This document shows, piece after piece, positions 1 through 5,194 of a stretch of 5,194 nt of DNA (the first letter of the stretch is position 1; the number at the start of each line of letters is the position of its first letter). Both the position numbers and the translations under genes were made by a program. The stretch comes from an uncultured Cyanobium sp. (lineage in GTDB: Bacteria; Cyanobacteriota; Cyanobacteriia; PCC-6307; Cyanobiaceae), in the NCBI GenBank assembly GCA_937919075.1, contig CALFOF010000319.1, positions 1 through 5,194 on the forward strand, written 5' to 3'. The notes under the pieces were generated by a model. The model had not been told where the DNA came from. It saw only the letters and a program-made list of their open reading frames with translations, and searched no databases.

Positions 1-8
1 AGTTTCAT
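1..8 (-). CDS. Possible 5' end of a divergent leftward gene (only M-K visible)
   Basis: On the minus strand an ATG lies at 8-6, followed by AAA and two bases of a third codon before the window ends. The minus strand reads GAGGA (17-13), then CACA, then ATG. This is a good Shine-Dalgarno match at a slightly short spacing of four bases, and the best ribosome binding site seen at any start in this window. Position fits too, since it faces away from the rightward operon across a noncoding, less GC-rich gap. Nothing can be said of the product. It could be a chance ATG; only sequence left of the window can decide. Confidence 0.35.
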
Positions 9-23
9 TGTGTCCTCACACAA
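8..23 (-). promoter_or_regulatory. Hairpin presenting the SD of the leftward gene in its loop
   Basis: Bases 8-13 (TTGTGT) and 18-23 (ACACAA) are perfect reverse complements flanking the four-base loop CCTC at 14-17. In leftward RNA the loop reads GAGG, the core of the putative Shine-Dalgarno sequence, and the A of the ATG at position 8 lies in the last base pair. The six-pair stem is AU-rich at its base, so it would be weak. It could present or mask the ribosome binding site, for example in a temperature-dependent way. The arrangement is seen directly; the regulatory role is inference. Confidence 0.3.
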
Positions 24-173
24 AAAGGGGCGCAATGCGCCGACCACATCTTCCCGGCAGCTTCCCGTAGCTAACAGGTCGGATGTGACAGAAAAGACAA
101 TGGACGGTGTGCCCTACGGCTTGCCGCCCGGTGGCTCGCCGGCTGCAGGCCGGTCCACACTGGGGCGCCCAGC
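9..173. other. Intergenic region between the leftward start and gene 1
   Basis: This stretch is visibly poorer in GC than the genes, especially bases 1-100, and all three rightward frames are interrupted or lack a good start. It must hold the promoter for the rightward operon if transcription starts here. I found no convincing -35/-10 pair; TAGCTA at 68-73 is at best a weak -10-like hexamer. Apart from the two small hairpins listed separately and the 25-codon ORF at 100-177, I see nothing recognisable in it. Confidence 0.6.
22..41 (-). terminator. Leftward intrinsic-terminator-like hairpin (possible attenuator)
   Basis: Read leftward, 41-37 GGCGC and 33-29 GCGCC form a perfect five-pair stem around the loop ATT, followed by CC and five T residues (26-22). 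That is the form of a short rho-independent terminator. On the plus strand the same bases make the 13-base palindrome GGCGCAATGCGCC (29-41) with no following T-run, so it would act leftward only. No convincing leftward gene lies to its right, and the candidate leftward ATG is only about 14 bases beyond the T-run. It therefore sits in the leader or promoter of that gene. It may be an attenuator, a stop for antisense RNA from gene 1, or a palindromic operator. Confidence 0.35.
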
Positions 174-177
174 TTGA
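100..177 (+). CDS. Possible 25-codon upstream ORF coupled to gene 1
   Basis: ATG at 100 opens a 25-codon frame (begins MDGVPYGLPP, rich in Gly, Pro and Ala) that stops at TGA 175-177. The stop overlaps the TTG start of gene 1 in the arrangement TTGA (174-177), typical of translationally coupled genes. A purine stretch (GAAAAG, 91-96) lies just before the ATG but is a poor Shine-Dalgarno match and very close. Three readings are possible: a leader peptide coupling translation to gene 1, the true N-terminus of gene 1 separated by a one-base indel, or chance. The composition would suit the cytosolic tail that precedes the first membrane segment in many GT39 proteins. No family is recognised. Confidence 0.2.
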   Translation: MDGVPYGLPPGGSPAAGRSTLGRPA

Positions 178-2288
178 ACATCCTGGCTTCCCGTTCCTCT
201 CGCGCCTGGCCGTGGTGGCTGGGCCTTGGCCTGATCTGGCTGCTGTGCACCCTCACCGACAGGCTCTGGTTGCGGCTCGATCAGCGCTTGCCGGCCTGGG
301 ATCAGGCCGAATACCTCAACACCGCCGTGGACCATGGCCGCGCCCTTGGTCTGCTGGCCGGCGGCGGCTGGCAGGGGTGGGGCGCTCTGCTGGATCTCTC
401 CCCGAAGATTCCGCCGCTGGCCAGCCTGGTGAATGGCAGCGTGATGGCCTTCAGCGGCGACAGCCCGGACGAGGCCAGCTGGGCACTGGCGATCTGGCAG
501 TTGCTGTTGCTGGTGGTGGTGGCCTGTTGGGGCCGTCAGCTGGGCGGGCCCAGCTTCGGCCTGCTGGCCGCCGCACTTGTGTGCCTGGCGCCCGCCATGG
601 CCGCGCTGCGGGTGGATTTCACCCTGGACCTGCCGCTCACCGCCACCGCCCTGCTGGCCCTCTGGCGGCTGGGATGCTGGTGCGCCCCCGCTCCCCAGGG
701 CGGACGCTGGAGTCAGGCGCTGACGGCCGCAGCCGCCGTGGCAGCCGCCGTGATGGTGAAGCAGAGCGCCTTGCTGGTGCTGCTGCCGCCGTGCCTGTGG
801 GCCGCCGGCACTGGCCTGCGGCAGCCGGGCCGCCGCCTGCAGGTTGGGGCCGCCCTGGCTCTGGTGCTGGCCGTGGCCTTCCCCTGGCTGAAGCACAACT
901 GGATCACCACCATCGGCGGCACCAACCGGGCCGTGCTCGAATCGGGCGCCGCCGAAGGCGATCCATCGCCCTTCAGCCTGGCCAGCCTGTTCTGGTATCC
1001 CAAGCTCTGGCCGGCCCAGCTCGGTGCGCCGATGCTCACGGCCGGGGCAGCGGGGGCGGCACTGGCAGGTTGGCGGCGCTGGCGTGATCCCGCTGCATCG
1101 CCGCAGGATCAGCGATCTGGGCCGCCAGAGGAATCCAGCAGCACGGGCTCCGGCTGGGGCTGGTTGCTGGGGTGTGCCATCGCCGGCTGGCTGTTCACCA
1201 GCCTCAGCCCAAACAAAGACTCCCGTTACATCGCCCCGGTGCTGCCCTTGCTGGTGATGGTGCTGGCACGCGGTTGGTGGGTGCTGCTGCTGGCGGCCCG
1301 GTCGCGCTTCGGCCACCGGCTGGGGGTCGCGCTGCTGGGCGCAGGCCTGCTGGGAACAGGGGCCGCCACGGCCGCTGGGCGGACCAGCGAACTGCAGCCT
1401 CGCGCGAAGGCGCCCGTGCCAGAAATCGTCAACCTGCTGCGCCAGCGCGTGGGGAACGCTCCCACCACCGTGGTGGTGATCCCCACCACCGCTGACGTCA
1501 ACCAGCACAACGTGAGCAGCTTCGGGCGCCTGGGAGGCGGGCAGCTGCTCGGGCGGGAAAGCGGCAAACAGGAGCGGGACCATGCCCTGGTGCTTCAGCA
1601 GGCCCAATGGCTGCTGCTGGCCAGCGGTGACCAGGGAACCAAGCGCAAGGAATCCAGGCGGCTGAGCCGCAGCGTGCGCAGCGATGGCCGCTTCAGCCTG
1701 GTGCGCAGCTGGCCCTGGAGCAGAGACCGCCAACTTGAGCTCTGGCAGCGGCGGCCCGATGCGCCGGCAGCGGTGCCGTTCGATGCCCGCTTCATCGCGC
1801 TGGCCCGTGGTCTTGAGCAGGGCCCGGCGGGCCTGGGCGCCGTGTTCGACGCGATCGGGCCGGAACATCAGCTCGAAGGGCACTTCCTTTATCAGGAGCG
1901 TGTGCGCGCCTGGGCGGAATCTCAGCTCAACAGCAACCCTGCCGACCGCGAGGCGCTCTGGTCGCTGGCGCTGCTGGAGGTGCTCCAGAACCGCCCGGCC
2001 GCTGCCGCCCAACGGTTCGAGCGCCTGGAGGCGGTGGACCCGACCAATCCCTGGCCGAGCGCGTACCGCGCCGTGGTGCTGCTGGCCGATTGGCGCCCCT
2101 GGCAGGCGGCGGCTGTAGCTGAGGCGGCGCGCCTGCGCCATGACGAACCGGTGTTGGCCGGGCTGATGCACGTGGCCGGCAGCCTCGGCGGCGATCTGCG
2201 CCGCATCCCCGGCACGCGCGCCGCCGTTGAGGCGGCGATCGCTTCGGTGGAGGAACGCATCGAAGGCGGCGCCAAAGAGGGCCGGTAG
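174..2288 (+). CDS. GT39/PMT_2-like membrane glycosyltransferase with soluble TPR-containing tail
   Basis: The 704-residue product has a hydrophobic N-terminal core with about ten membrane segments (residues ~11-400) and a soluble tail (~405-704). Core landmarks fit GT-C lipid-linked-sugar transferases: an acidic first outer loop after TM1 (WDQAEYLN, 42-49, with D43 and E46), SPKIPPL (76-82) in the place of the KPP motif, RVDFTLDLPLT (146-156), MVKQSALLVLLPP (194-206) and NKDSRYIAPVLP (347-358). By family knowledge it should transfer a sugar from a polyprenyl-phosphate donor at the outer face of the plasma membrane; the substrates are unknown. The tail contains an alpha/beta-like segment (~414-527) and two consecutive 34-residue TPR-like units (~592-659). 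The start is TTG 174. Its frame is open back to 75 but has no ATG or GTG there, and a later start would lose TM1 and the acidic loop. No clear Shine-Dalgarno precedes it, so the exact N-terminus is uncertain. It heads the operon, 27 nt before the next gene. Confidence 0.85.
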   Translation: MNILASRSSRAWPWWLGLGLIWLLCTLTDRLWLRLDQRLPAWDQAEYLNTAVDHGRALGLLAGGGWQGWGALLDLSPKIPPLASLVNGSVMAFSGDSPDEASWALAIWQLLLLVVVACWGRQLGGPSFGLLAAALVCLAPAMAALRVDFTLDLPLTATALLALWRLGCWCAPAPQGGRWSQALTAAAAVAAAVMVKQSALLVLLPPCLWAAGTGLRQPGRRLQVGAALALVLAVAFPWLKHNWITTIGGTNRAVLESGAAEGDPSPFSLASLFWYPKLWPAQLGAPMLTAGAAGAALAGWRRWRDPAASPQDQRSGPPEESSSTGSGWGWLLGCAIAGWLFTSLSPNKDSRYIAPVLPLLVMVLARGWWVLLLAARSRFGHRLGVALLGAGLLGTGAATAAGRTSELQPRAKAPVPEIVNLLRQRVGNAPTTVVVIPTTADVNQHNVSSFGRLGGGQLLGRESGKQERDHALVLQQAQWLLLASGDQGTKRKESRRLSRSVRSDGRFSLVRSWPWSRDRQLELWQRRPDAPAAVPFDARFIALARGLEQGPAGLGAVFDAIGPEHQLEGHFLYQERVRAWAESQLNSNPADREALWSLALLEVLQNRPAAAAQRFERLEAVDPTNPWPSAYRAVVLLADWRPWQAAAVAEAARLRHDEPVLAGLMHVAGSLGGDLRRIPGTRAAVEAAIASVEERIEGGAKEGR
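1947..2150 (+). other. TPR-like repeat pair in the tail of gene 1
   Basis: Residues 592-625 and 626-659 of the gene 1 protein fit two successive 34-residue tetratricopeptide units. In the first, A599, A611, F615 and P623 fall at consensus positions 8, 20, 24 and 32. In the second, A633, A645 and A652 fall at positions 8, 20 and 27, with DEP near the closing proline. The phasing of exactly 34 residues supports real repeats. TPR units usually bind proteins, so this part may dock a partner or acceptor. By topology the tail would most likely lie outside the plasma membrane, but an odd number of membrane segments missed by eye would reverse that. Confidence 0.55.
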
Positions 2289-2315
2289 CCTCCTGCCCAC
2301 GCCTGATCTCTGCTG

Positions 2316-3830
2316 ATGGCCGCTGCGGCGCCGGCTTCCGCCTCAAAACCCGCCACGACCCTGCCGCTGGGGCTTCCGCTGCTGGTGGGGGCCACCTTGC
2401 GGCTGATCCAGATCCAGGCCCCGATCCTCGGCATCCACAGCTGGAGGCAGGCCGACACAGCGGCGATGGCCCGCAACTTCGCCGAGCAGGGCATGAACCT
2501 GCTCCTCCCCCAGATCGACTGGGGCGGAGCAGGCAGCGGCGTGGTGGAGGCGGAGTTTCCGCTGTATCCCTACGCCGTTGCGCTGCTCTACCGCTTGTTT
2601 GGGGTGCAGGAGTGGTTGGCGCGGGGCCTGTCCGTGCTCTGCAGCCTGCTCACGATCGTGCTGGTGGTGCGGATCGGCCGCCAGCTGGTGGGGGAGCGGG
2701 CCGGCTGGTGGGGCGGACTGTTCTATGCCGTACTGCCGATTCCGGTGTTCTACGGACGCACCGTGCAGCCGGAAGCGGCGCTGATGCTGCTTGCGGCCCT
2801 GGCACTGGAACGCTTTCTGGCCTGGTTGCGCGGCGGCAGGCTGGCGGCCCTGGGGGTGAGCTGGCTGGCCTTCACCGCCGCCTGCCTGATCAAGGTGCTG
2901 CCCTTCCTGTGGCTGGGCCTGCCGCTGTTGTGGCTGTGGGGCCAGGCCCACCGCTGGAAGATCGCGCGGCGGGCGGGCAGCTGGCTGTTTGCCGTGTCGG
3001 CGCTGGCGGTCACGGCGGCCTGGTACTGGCATGCCCACCAGCTGGGCCAGGCCAGTGGCCTCAGCTTCGGTTTCTGGGGCGGCGAGGCCAACCGTTACAG
3101 CTGGACCGACCTGTTCGCGCCTGGTTACTGGCTCGGGCTCGGGGTGCGGGTGAGCGTGCGCAACCTGGCCGTGCTGGGGCTGCCATTGCTGGTGCTGGGC
3201 CTGCTGGCCAGGCCGGGGCCGCAGGCGCGCGTGCTGCCGGTGGGGCTGGCGGCCGTGCTGCTGGCCGGAGCGCTGGCGCCGGAATCCAGCGCCGTGCATG
3301 AGTACTACCAACTGCCGCTGATGCTGTTCGCCTGCCCGCTGATGGGCCTGGGCTGGGTGCAGCTGCGCCAGCAGGCCACGATCTGGGGGCGGCAAGGGGC
3401 CTGGGTGCTGCTCACGCTGCTGATCCTGGTGAGCCTCACGGTGCTGGGTGTGGATTACTGGAGCCGGGAACGGGTGGCCGGATCCCCGGTGTTGGAGCTG
3501 GCGCAGCAGATCCAGGCGCGCACACCGCCCGGGGCCAAGGTGGTGGTGGCGAGTGGTTCCGACCCCACCGTGCTTTATCTGGCCAACCGCAAGGGATGGC
3601 TGGTGCGTCCTCAGCGGCTGATGCGGCGCGATGCAGCGGCCTGGCGGGCCGTCGGCGCCGATGCGCTGGCCGGCAGCTTCGCGGTGATCGAAAGCTATGA
3701 ACCCTTTCCCGATGGCGAGCGCAAAACGCGGCTGAAACGCTGGGTCTGCGACCAGCCACCGGGCTGCCAGAGCGGGCCCAGTTTCGTGATTCCGCTGCCG
3801 GCCGCCGGGGCCGTGCCGCCGGCAGGCTGA
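2316..3830 (+). CDS. GT39-like membrane glycosyltransferase, WRQADT / HEYYQLP subfamily
   Basis: The 504-residue product has about twelve membrane segments from residue ~15 to ~382 and a C-terminal soluble domain of about 120 residues. Motifs in order: HSWRQADTAAMARNF (41-55), the substitute for the usual acidic first loop, with D47; EAEFPLYPYAVALLY (78-92); FYGRTVQPEAALML (145-158); LIKVLPFLWL (191-200); VHEYYQLPLM (327-336); and DPTVLYLANRKGWL (416-429) in the tail. This series matches a bacterial PMT_2/RgtA-D-like group of GT39-related transferases, expected to use polyprenyl-phosphate sugars at the outer membrane face. The acceptor is not predictable. ATG 2316 is the first start after an in-frame TGA at 2304-2306. 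It has no good Shine-Dalgarno, which suggests reinitiation after gene 1. Two cysteines near the C-terminus (C478, C484) could form a disulfide if the tail is outside the membrane. Confidence 0.88.
   Translation: MAAAAPASASKPATTLPLGLPLLVGATLRLIQIQAPILGIHSWRQADTAAMARNFAEQGMNLLLPQIDWGGAGSGVVEAEFPLYPYAVALLYRLFGVQEWLARGLSVLCSLLTIVLVVRIGRQLVGERAGWWGGLFYAVLPIPVFYGRTVQPEAALMLLAALALERFLAWLRGGRLAALGVSWLAFTAACLIKVLPFLWLGLPLLWLWGQAHRWKIARRAGSWLFAVSALAVTAAWYWHAHQLGQASGLSFGFWGGEANRYSWTDLFAPGYWLGLGVRVSVRNLAVLGLPLLVLGLLARPGPQARVLPVGLAAVLLAGALAPESSAVHEYYQLPLMLFACPLMGLGWVQLRQQATIWGRQGAWVLLTLLILVSLTVLGVDYWSRERVAGSPVLELAQQIQARTPPGAKVVVASGSDPTVLYLANRKGWLVRPQRLMRRDAAAWRAVGADALAGSFAVIESYEPFPDGERKTRLKRWVCDQPPGCQSGPSFVIPLPAAGAVPPAG
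3795..3825 (+). promoter_or_regulatory. GC-rich hairpin at the gene 2 / gene 3 junction
   Basis: CTGCCGGC (3795-3802) and GCCGGCAG (3818-3825) are perfect 8-base reverse complements around a 15-base loop. The structure covers the last codons of gene 2 and ends two bases before its stop, ten bases before the ATG of gene 3. The only AGG-like purine stretch available as a ribosome binding site for gene 3 (3824-3826) is largely inside the right arm. No T-run follows, so it is not an intrinsic terminator. A ribosome finishing gene 2 would melt it, which would couple translation of the two genes. In DNA this GC-rich it may also be accidental. Confidence 0.3.
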
Positions 3831-3834
3831 GCCC

Positions 3835-5194
3835 ATGACCGCCCTTCACTCCCAGACCCCGCCCCGCGCCGTTCCCTGGCGGGGCCTGCTGCTGCTCTGG
3901 CTCGCCGCTGTGGTGCTCGCTGTGGCGGGCCTGGGCAACCTGCCCCTGCGCGACTGGGACGAGGGGATCGTGGCGCGCGTGTCCCTGGAGATCTCGACGC
4001 GCGGCCTGCCGGAGGGCTGGCTGCCCACGATCTGGGGCAGCCCTTACCTCAACAAACCACCCGGGCTGCACGTGCTGATCGCCGCCGCCATCGGCCTCTG
4101 GCGCCAGCTCAGCCAAGCGCCGGCGCAGGCACTGCCGCCGGAGTGGGTGGTGCGTCTGGTGCCGGCCCTGCTTTCCTCGCTGATGGTGCCGGTGGGGGGG
4201 TTGGTGCAGCTGCAGCTGCGGCCAGGCGACAACCGTGCCGCCCTGGCGACCGGGGCGATCCTGCTCACCCTGCTGCCCGTGGCGCGCCACGGCCGGCTGG
4301 CGATGCTGGATGGGGCGCAGCTCACCGCGATGGGGCTGCTGTGGTGGGCGCTGCTGCGCAGCCGTTCCAACCGGCCCGGAGCAGGTTGGCGCTGGGGGCT
4401 GGCTGCCGGCCTGGCTGGCAGCGCGCTCTTGATGTTGAAGGCCCCGATCCTGTTGCCGGTGCTGGCCGCCGGCCTCGCTGGCCTGGTGCTGGATCCGGAG
4501 CGGCCGCGCCGTTCCCTGGCGCCGCTGCTGGCGGCCCTCGGCGTGGGCCTGCTGCCCGGGCTGGCCTGGCACGGCTGGCACGCGCTCATGCGCGGCAGTG
4601 ACGCGCTCTGGCTCTGGGGCGGCGACGGGGTGACCCGGGTGCTGCTGGATGCGGGCGAAGGCAGCGACCTGGGCTGGCGGGTGCCGGTGATCGAGGTGCT
4701 GGAGGGCGGCTGGCCCTGGCTGCCGCTCTGGCCCCTGGCAGTGGTGATCGCCTGGCGCCAGCGCCATCGCAGCTGGGGGCGCTGGTGCCTGGTGCTGCAG
4801 CTGGGCATGGCGGGATCGATCCTGCCGCTGCGCACCCAGCTCCCCTGGTATAGCCACCCGCTTTGGCTGCCCTTTGCCCTGCTCTGCGGGCCACTGCTGG
4901 CTGCTCTGGTGCTGCCAACCGAAGACCTGGGCCGGCAACGGTTCCTACGGCGGCTGCCGTGGTTCTGGGCCCTGCTCGGCGGCGCGCTGCTTCTGCTGCC
5001 TTTGGTGGATCTGCTGGCCGGCGGCAGCAGGCTGGCGCCACTGGCACCATTGGCACCACTGGCGCCGTTGGTGATCCCGGCGGGGCTGGGCCTGCTGGTC
5101 GGCGGCATCCTGCTGAGCCGCCCAAGGGCGGCAGGCCGCCAGCTGGGGGCGGGTCTGTTGGTGGCCGGGTGGTGGCTGTCGTTGCTGTTGTTCT
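3835..5194 (+). CDS. ArnT/GT39-family membrane glycosyltransferase, 3' end outside window
   Basis: An open frame from ATG 3835 runs 453 codons to the window edge without a stop. It starts four bases after the stop of gene 2 (TGA-gccc-ATG). The protein is strongly hydrophobic, with roughly thirteen or fourteen membrane segments visible, and carries the most classical ArnT-like series of the three: RDWDEGIVARVSLEI (39-53, D40, D42 and E43), YLNKPPGLHVL (71-81) with the KPP signature, EWVVRLVPALL (103-113), RHGRLAMLDGAQLT (151-164, R154 and D159), LMLKAPILLPVL (199-210) and LPWYSHPLWLP (336-346). These proteins move a sugar such as aminoarabinose, mannose or a uronic acid from undecaprenyl phosphate to lipid A, polysaccharide or protein. 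Which applies here cannot be told, and this is not proof of an arnT orthologue. A LAP tripeptide repeat lies at 400-412. Family members of about 500-600 residues would leave a soluble tail still to come. Confidence 0.87.
   Translation, partial: MTALHSQTPPRAVPWRGLLLLWLAAVVLAVAGLGNLPLRDWDEGIVARVSLEISTRGLPEGWLPTIWGSPYLNKPPGLHVLIAAAIGLWRQLSQAPAQALPPEWVVRLVPALLSSLMVPVGGLVQLQLRPGDNRAALATGAILLTLLPVARHGRLAMLDGAQLTAMGLLWWALLRSRSNRPGAGWRWGLAAGLAGSALLMLKAPILLPVLAAGLAGLVLDPERPRRSLAPLLAALGVGLLPGLAWHGWHALMRGSDALWLWGGDGVTRVLLDAGEGSDLGWRVPVIEVLEGGWPWLPLWPLAVVIAWRQRHRSWGRWCLVLQLGMAGSILPLRTQLPWYSHPLWLPFALLCGPLLAALVLPTEDLGRQRFLRRLPWFWALLGGALLLLPLVDLLAGGSRLAPLAPLAPLAPLVIPAGLGLLVGGILLSRPRAAGRQLGAGLLVAGWWLSLLLF
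5032..5070 (+). repeat. Tandem 9-bp repeat (Leu-Ala-Pro) in gene 3
   Basis: Four consecutive copies of a 9-base unit, YTG-GCN-CCN, occupy 5032-5067, followed by a further TTG at 5068-5070. They encode LAPLAPLAPLAPL in the loop or start of a membrane segment at residues 400-412. The copies differ only at a leucine first base and at third bases (GCG/GCA, CCA/CCG), so the array probably arose by slippage and then drifted. Unit length is a multiple of three, so copy-number change would keep the frame. Confidence 0.7.

Noticed and set aside
71..256. 61-codon minus-strand ORF ending shortly before the leftward terminator-like hairpin
   Set aside because: The position is suggestive, but the Arg/His/Ser-rich product looks like an antisense shadow of the gene 1 start, and nothing supports its translation.
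107..1087. 326-codon plus-strand frame starting at GTG 107
   Set aside because: It overlaps gene 1 in another frame, and its Arg/Ala/Gly-rich product lacks membrane segments and family motifs.
2235..2242. GCGATCGC, the cyanobacterial HIP1 octamer
   Set aside because: I found only one copy in the window, which chance can explain at this GC content, so it is not evidence for lineage.
114..2300. 728-codon minus-strand open frame opposite gene 1
   Set aside because: It mirrors gene 1 codon positions, as expected in GC-rich DNA. Its translation is rich in Gln, His, Gly and Ala with no domain or membrane pattern, whereas the plus strand gives a coherent family protein.
2343..3836. 497-codon minus-strand open frame opposite gene 2
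   Set aside because: Low-complexity His/Gln/Arg-rich translation without motifs; a shadow of the well-supported plus-strand gene.
4194..4200. Run of seven G residues in gene 3 that could be a slippage tract
   Set aside because: Runs of this length are expected by chance in such GC-rich DNA, the frame is intact on both sides, and nothing suggests phase variation.
3436..4938. 500-codon minus-strand open frame spanning the end of gene 2 and gene 3
   Set aside because: It crosses a plus-strand gene boundary and has the same Gln/Pro/Ala-rich shadow composition with no recognisable domain.
1..5194. CRISPR array, transposon ends, tRNA/rRNA, phage or defence genes
   Set aside because: No spaced direct repeats, terminal inverted repeats, transposase motifs, cloverleaf or rRNA-like segments were seen; the three membrane glycosyltransferases account for nearly the whole window.

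Overview
The window is GC-rich DNA, clearly above 60% by eye and higher in codon third positions. It carries three consecutive rightward genes for polytopic membrane glycosyltransferases of the GT-C fold (GT39 / ArnT / PMT_2-like). These enzymes take a sugar from a polyprenyl-phosphate carrier and add it to an acceptor on the outer face of the plasma membrane. Strings of such genes in very GC-rich, weak-Shine-Dalgarno DNA, and the C-terminal module of the first protein, remind me of Cyanobium/Synechococcus-type picocyanobacteria. That assignment is an impression from protein style: no rRNA, tRNA or photosynthesis gene is present to confirm it.

Layout. Bases 1-173 form a less GC-rich intergenic region. 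At its left edge is what looks like the start of a divergent leftward gene: ATG on the minus strand at 8-6, with GAGGA just upstream in a small hairpin loop. Behind it lies a short GC hairpin with a T-run in leftward orientation. Next come gene 1 (174-2288, TTG start, 704 aa, GT-C core plus a soluble tail with TPR-like repeats), gene 2 (2316-3830, 504 aa, HSWRQADT/HEYYQLP-type transferase) and gene 3 (3835 to beyond the right edge, 453 codons visible, the most ArnT-like of the three). The gaps are 27 nt and 4 nt, so the three read as one operon, and no rightward terminator is visible between them.

Working together. The three proteins share a fold and probable reaction type but have different signature loops (WDQAEY, WRQADT, RDWDEG), so they look like distinct subfamilies rather than fresh duplicates. 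The simplest reading is a cell-envelope glycosylation locus in which each enzyme adds a different sugar or uses a different acceptor, such as LPS, exopolysaccharide, a lipid or a surface protein. The sugar, carrier and acceptor cannot be read from the sequence, and no donor-synthesising GT2 enzyme, flippase or polymerase is inside the window. I see no CRISPR array, insertion sequence, RNA gene or defence system. The less ordinary points are the TPR-tailed gene 1, its TTG start overlapping a 25-codon upstream ORF, the structured leader of the leftward gene, and a perfect 8-bp hairpin at the gene 2/gene 3 junction.
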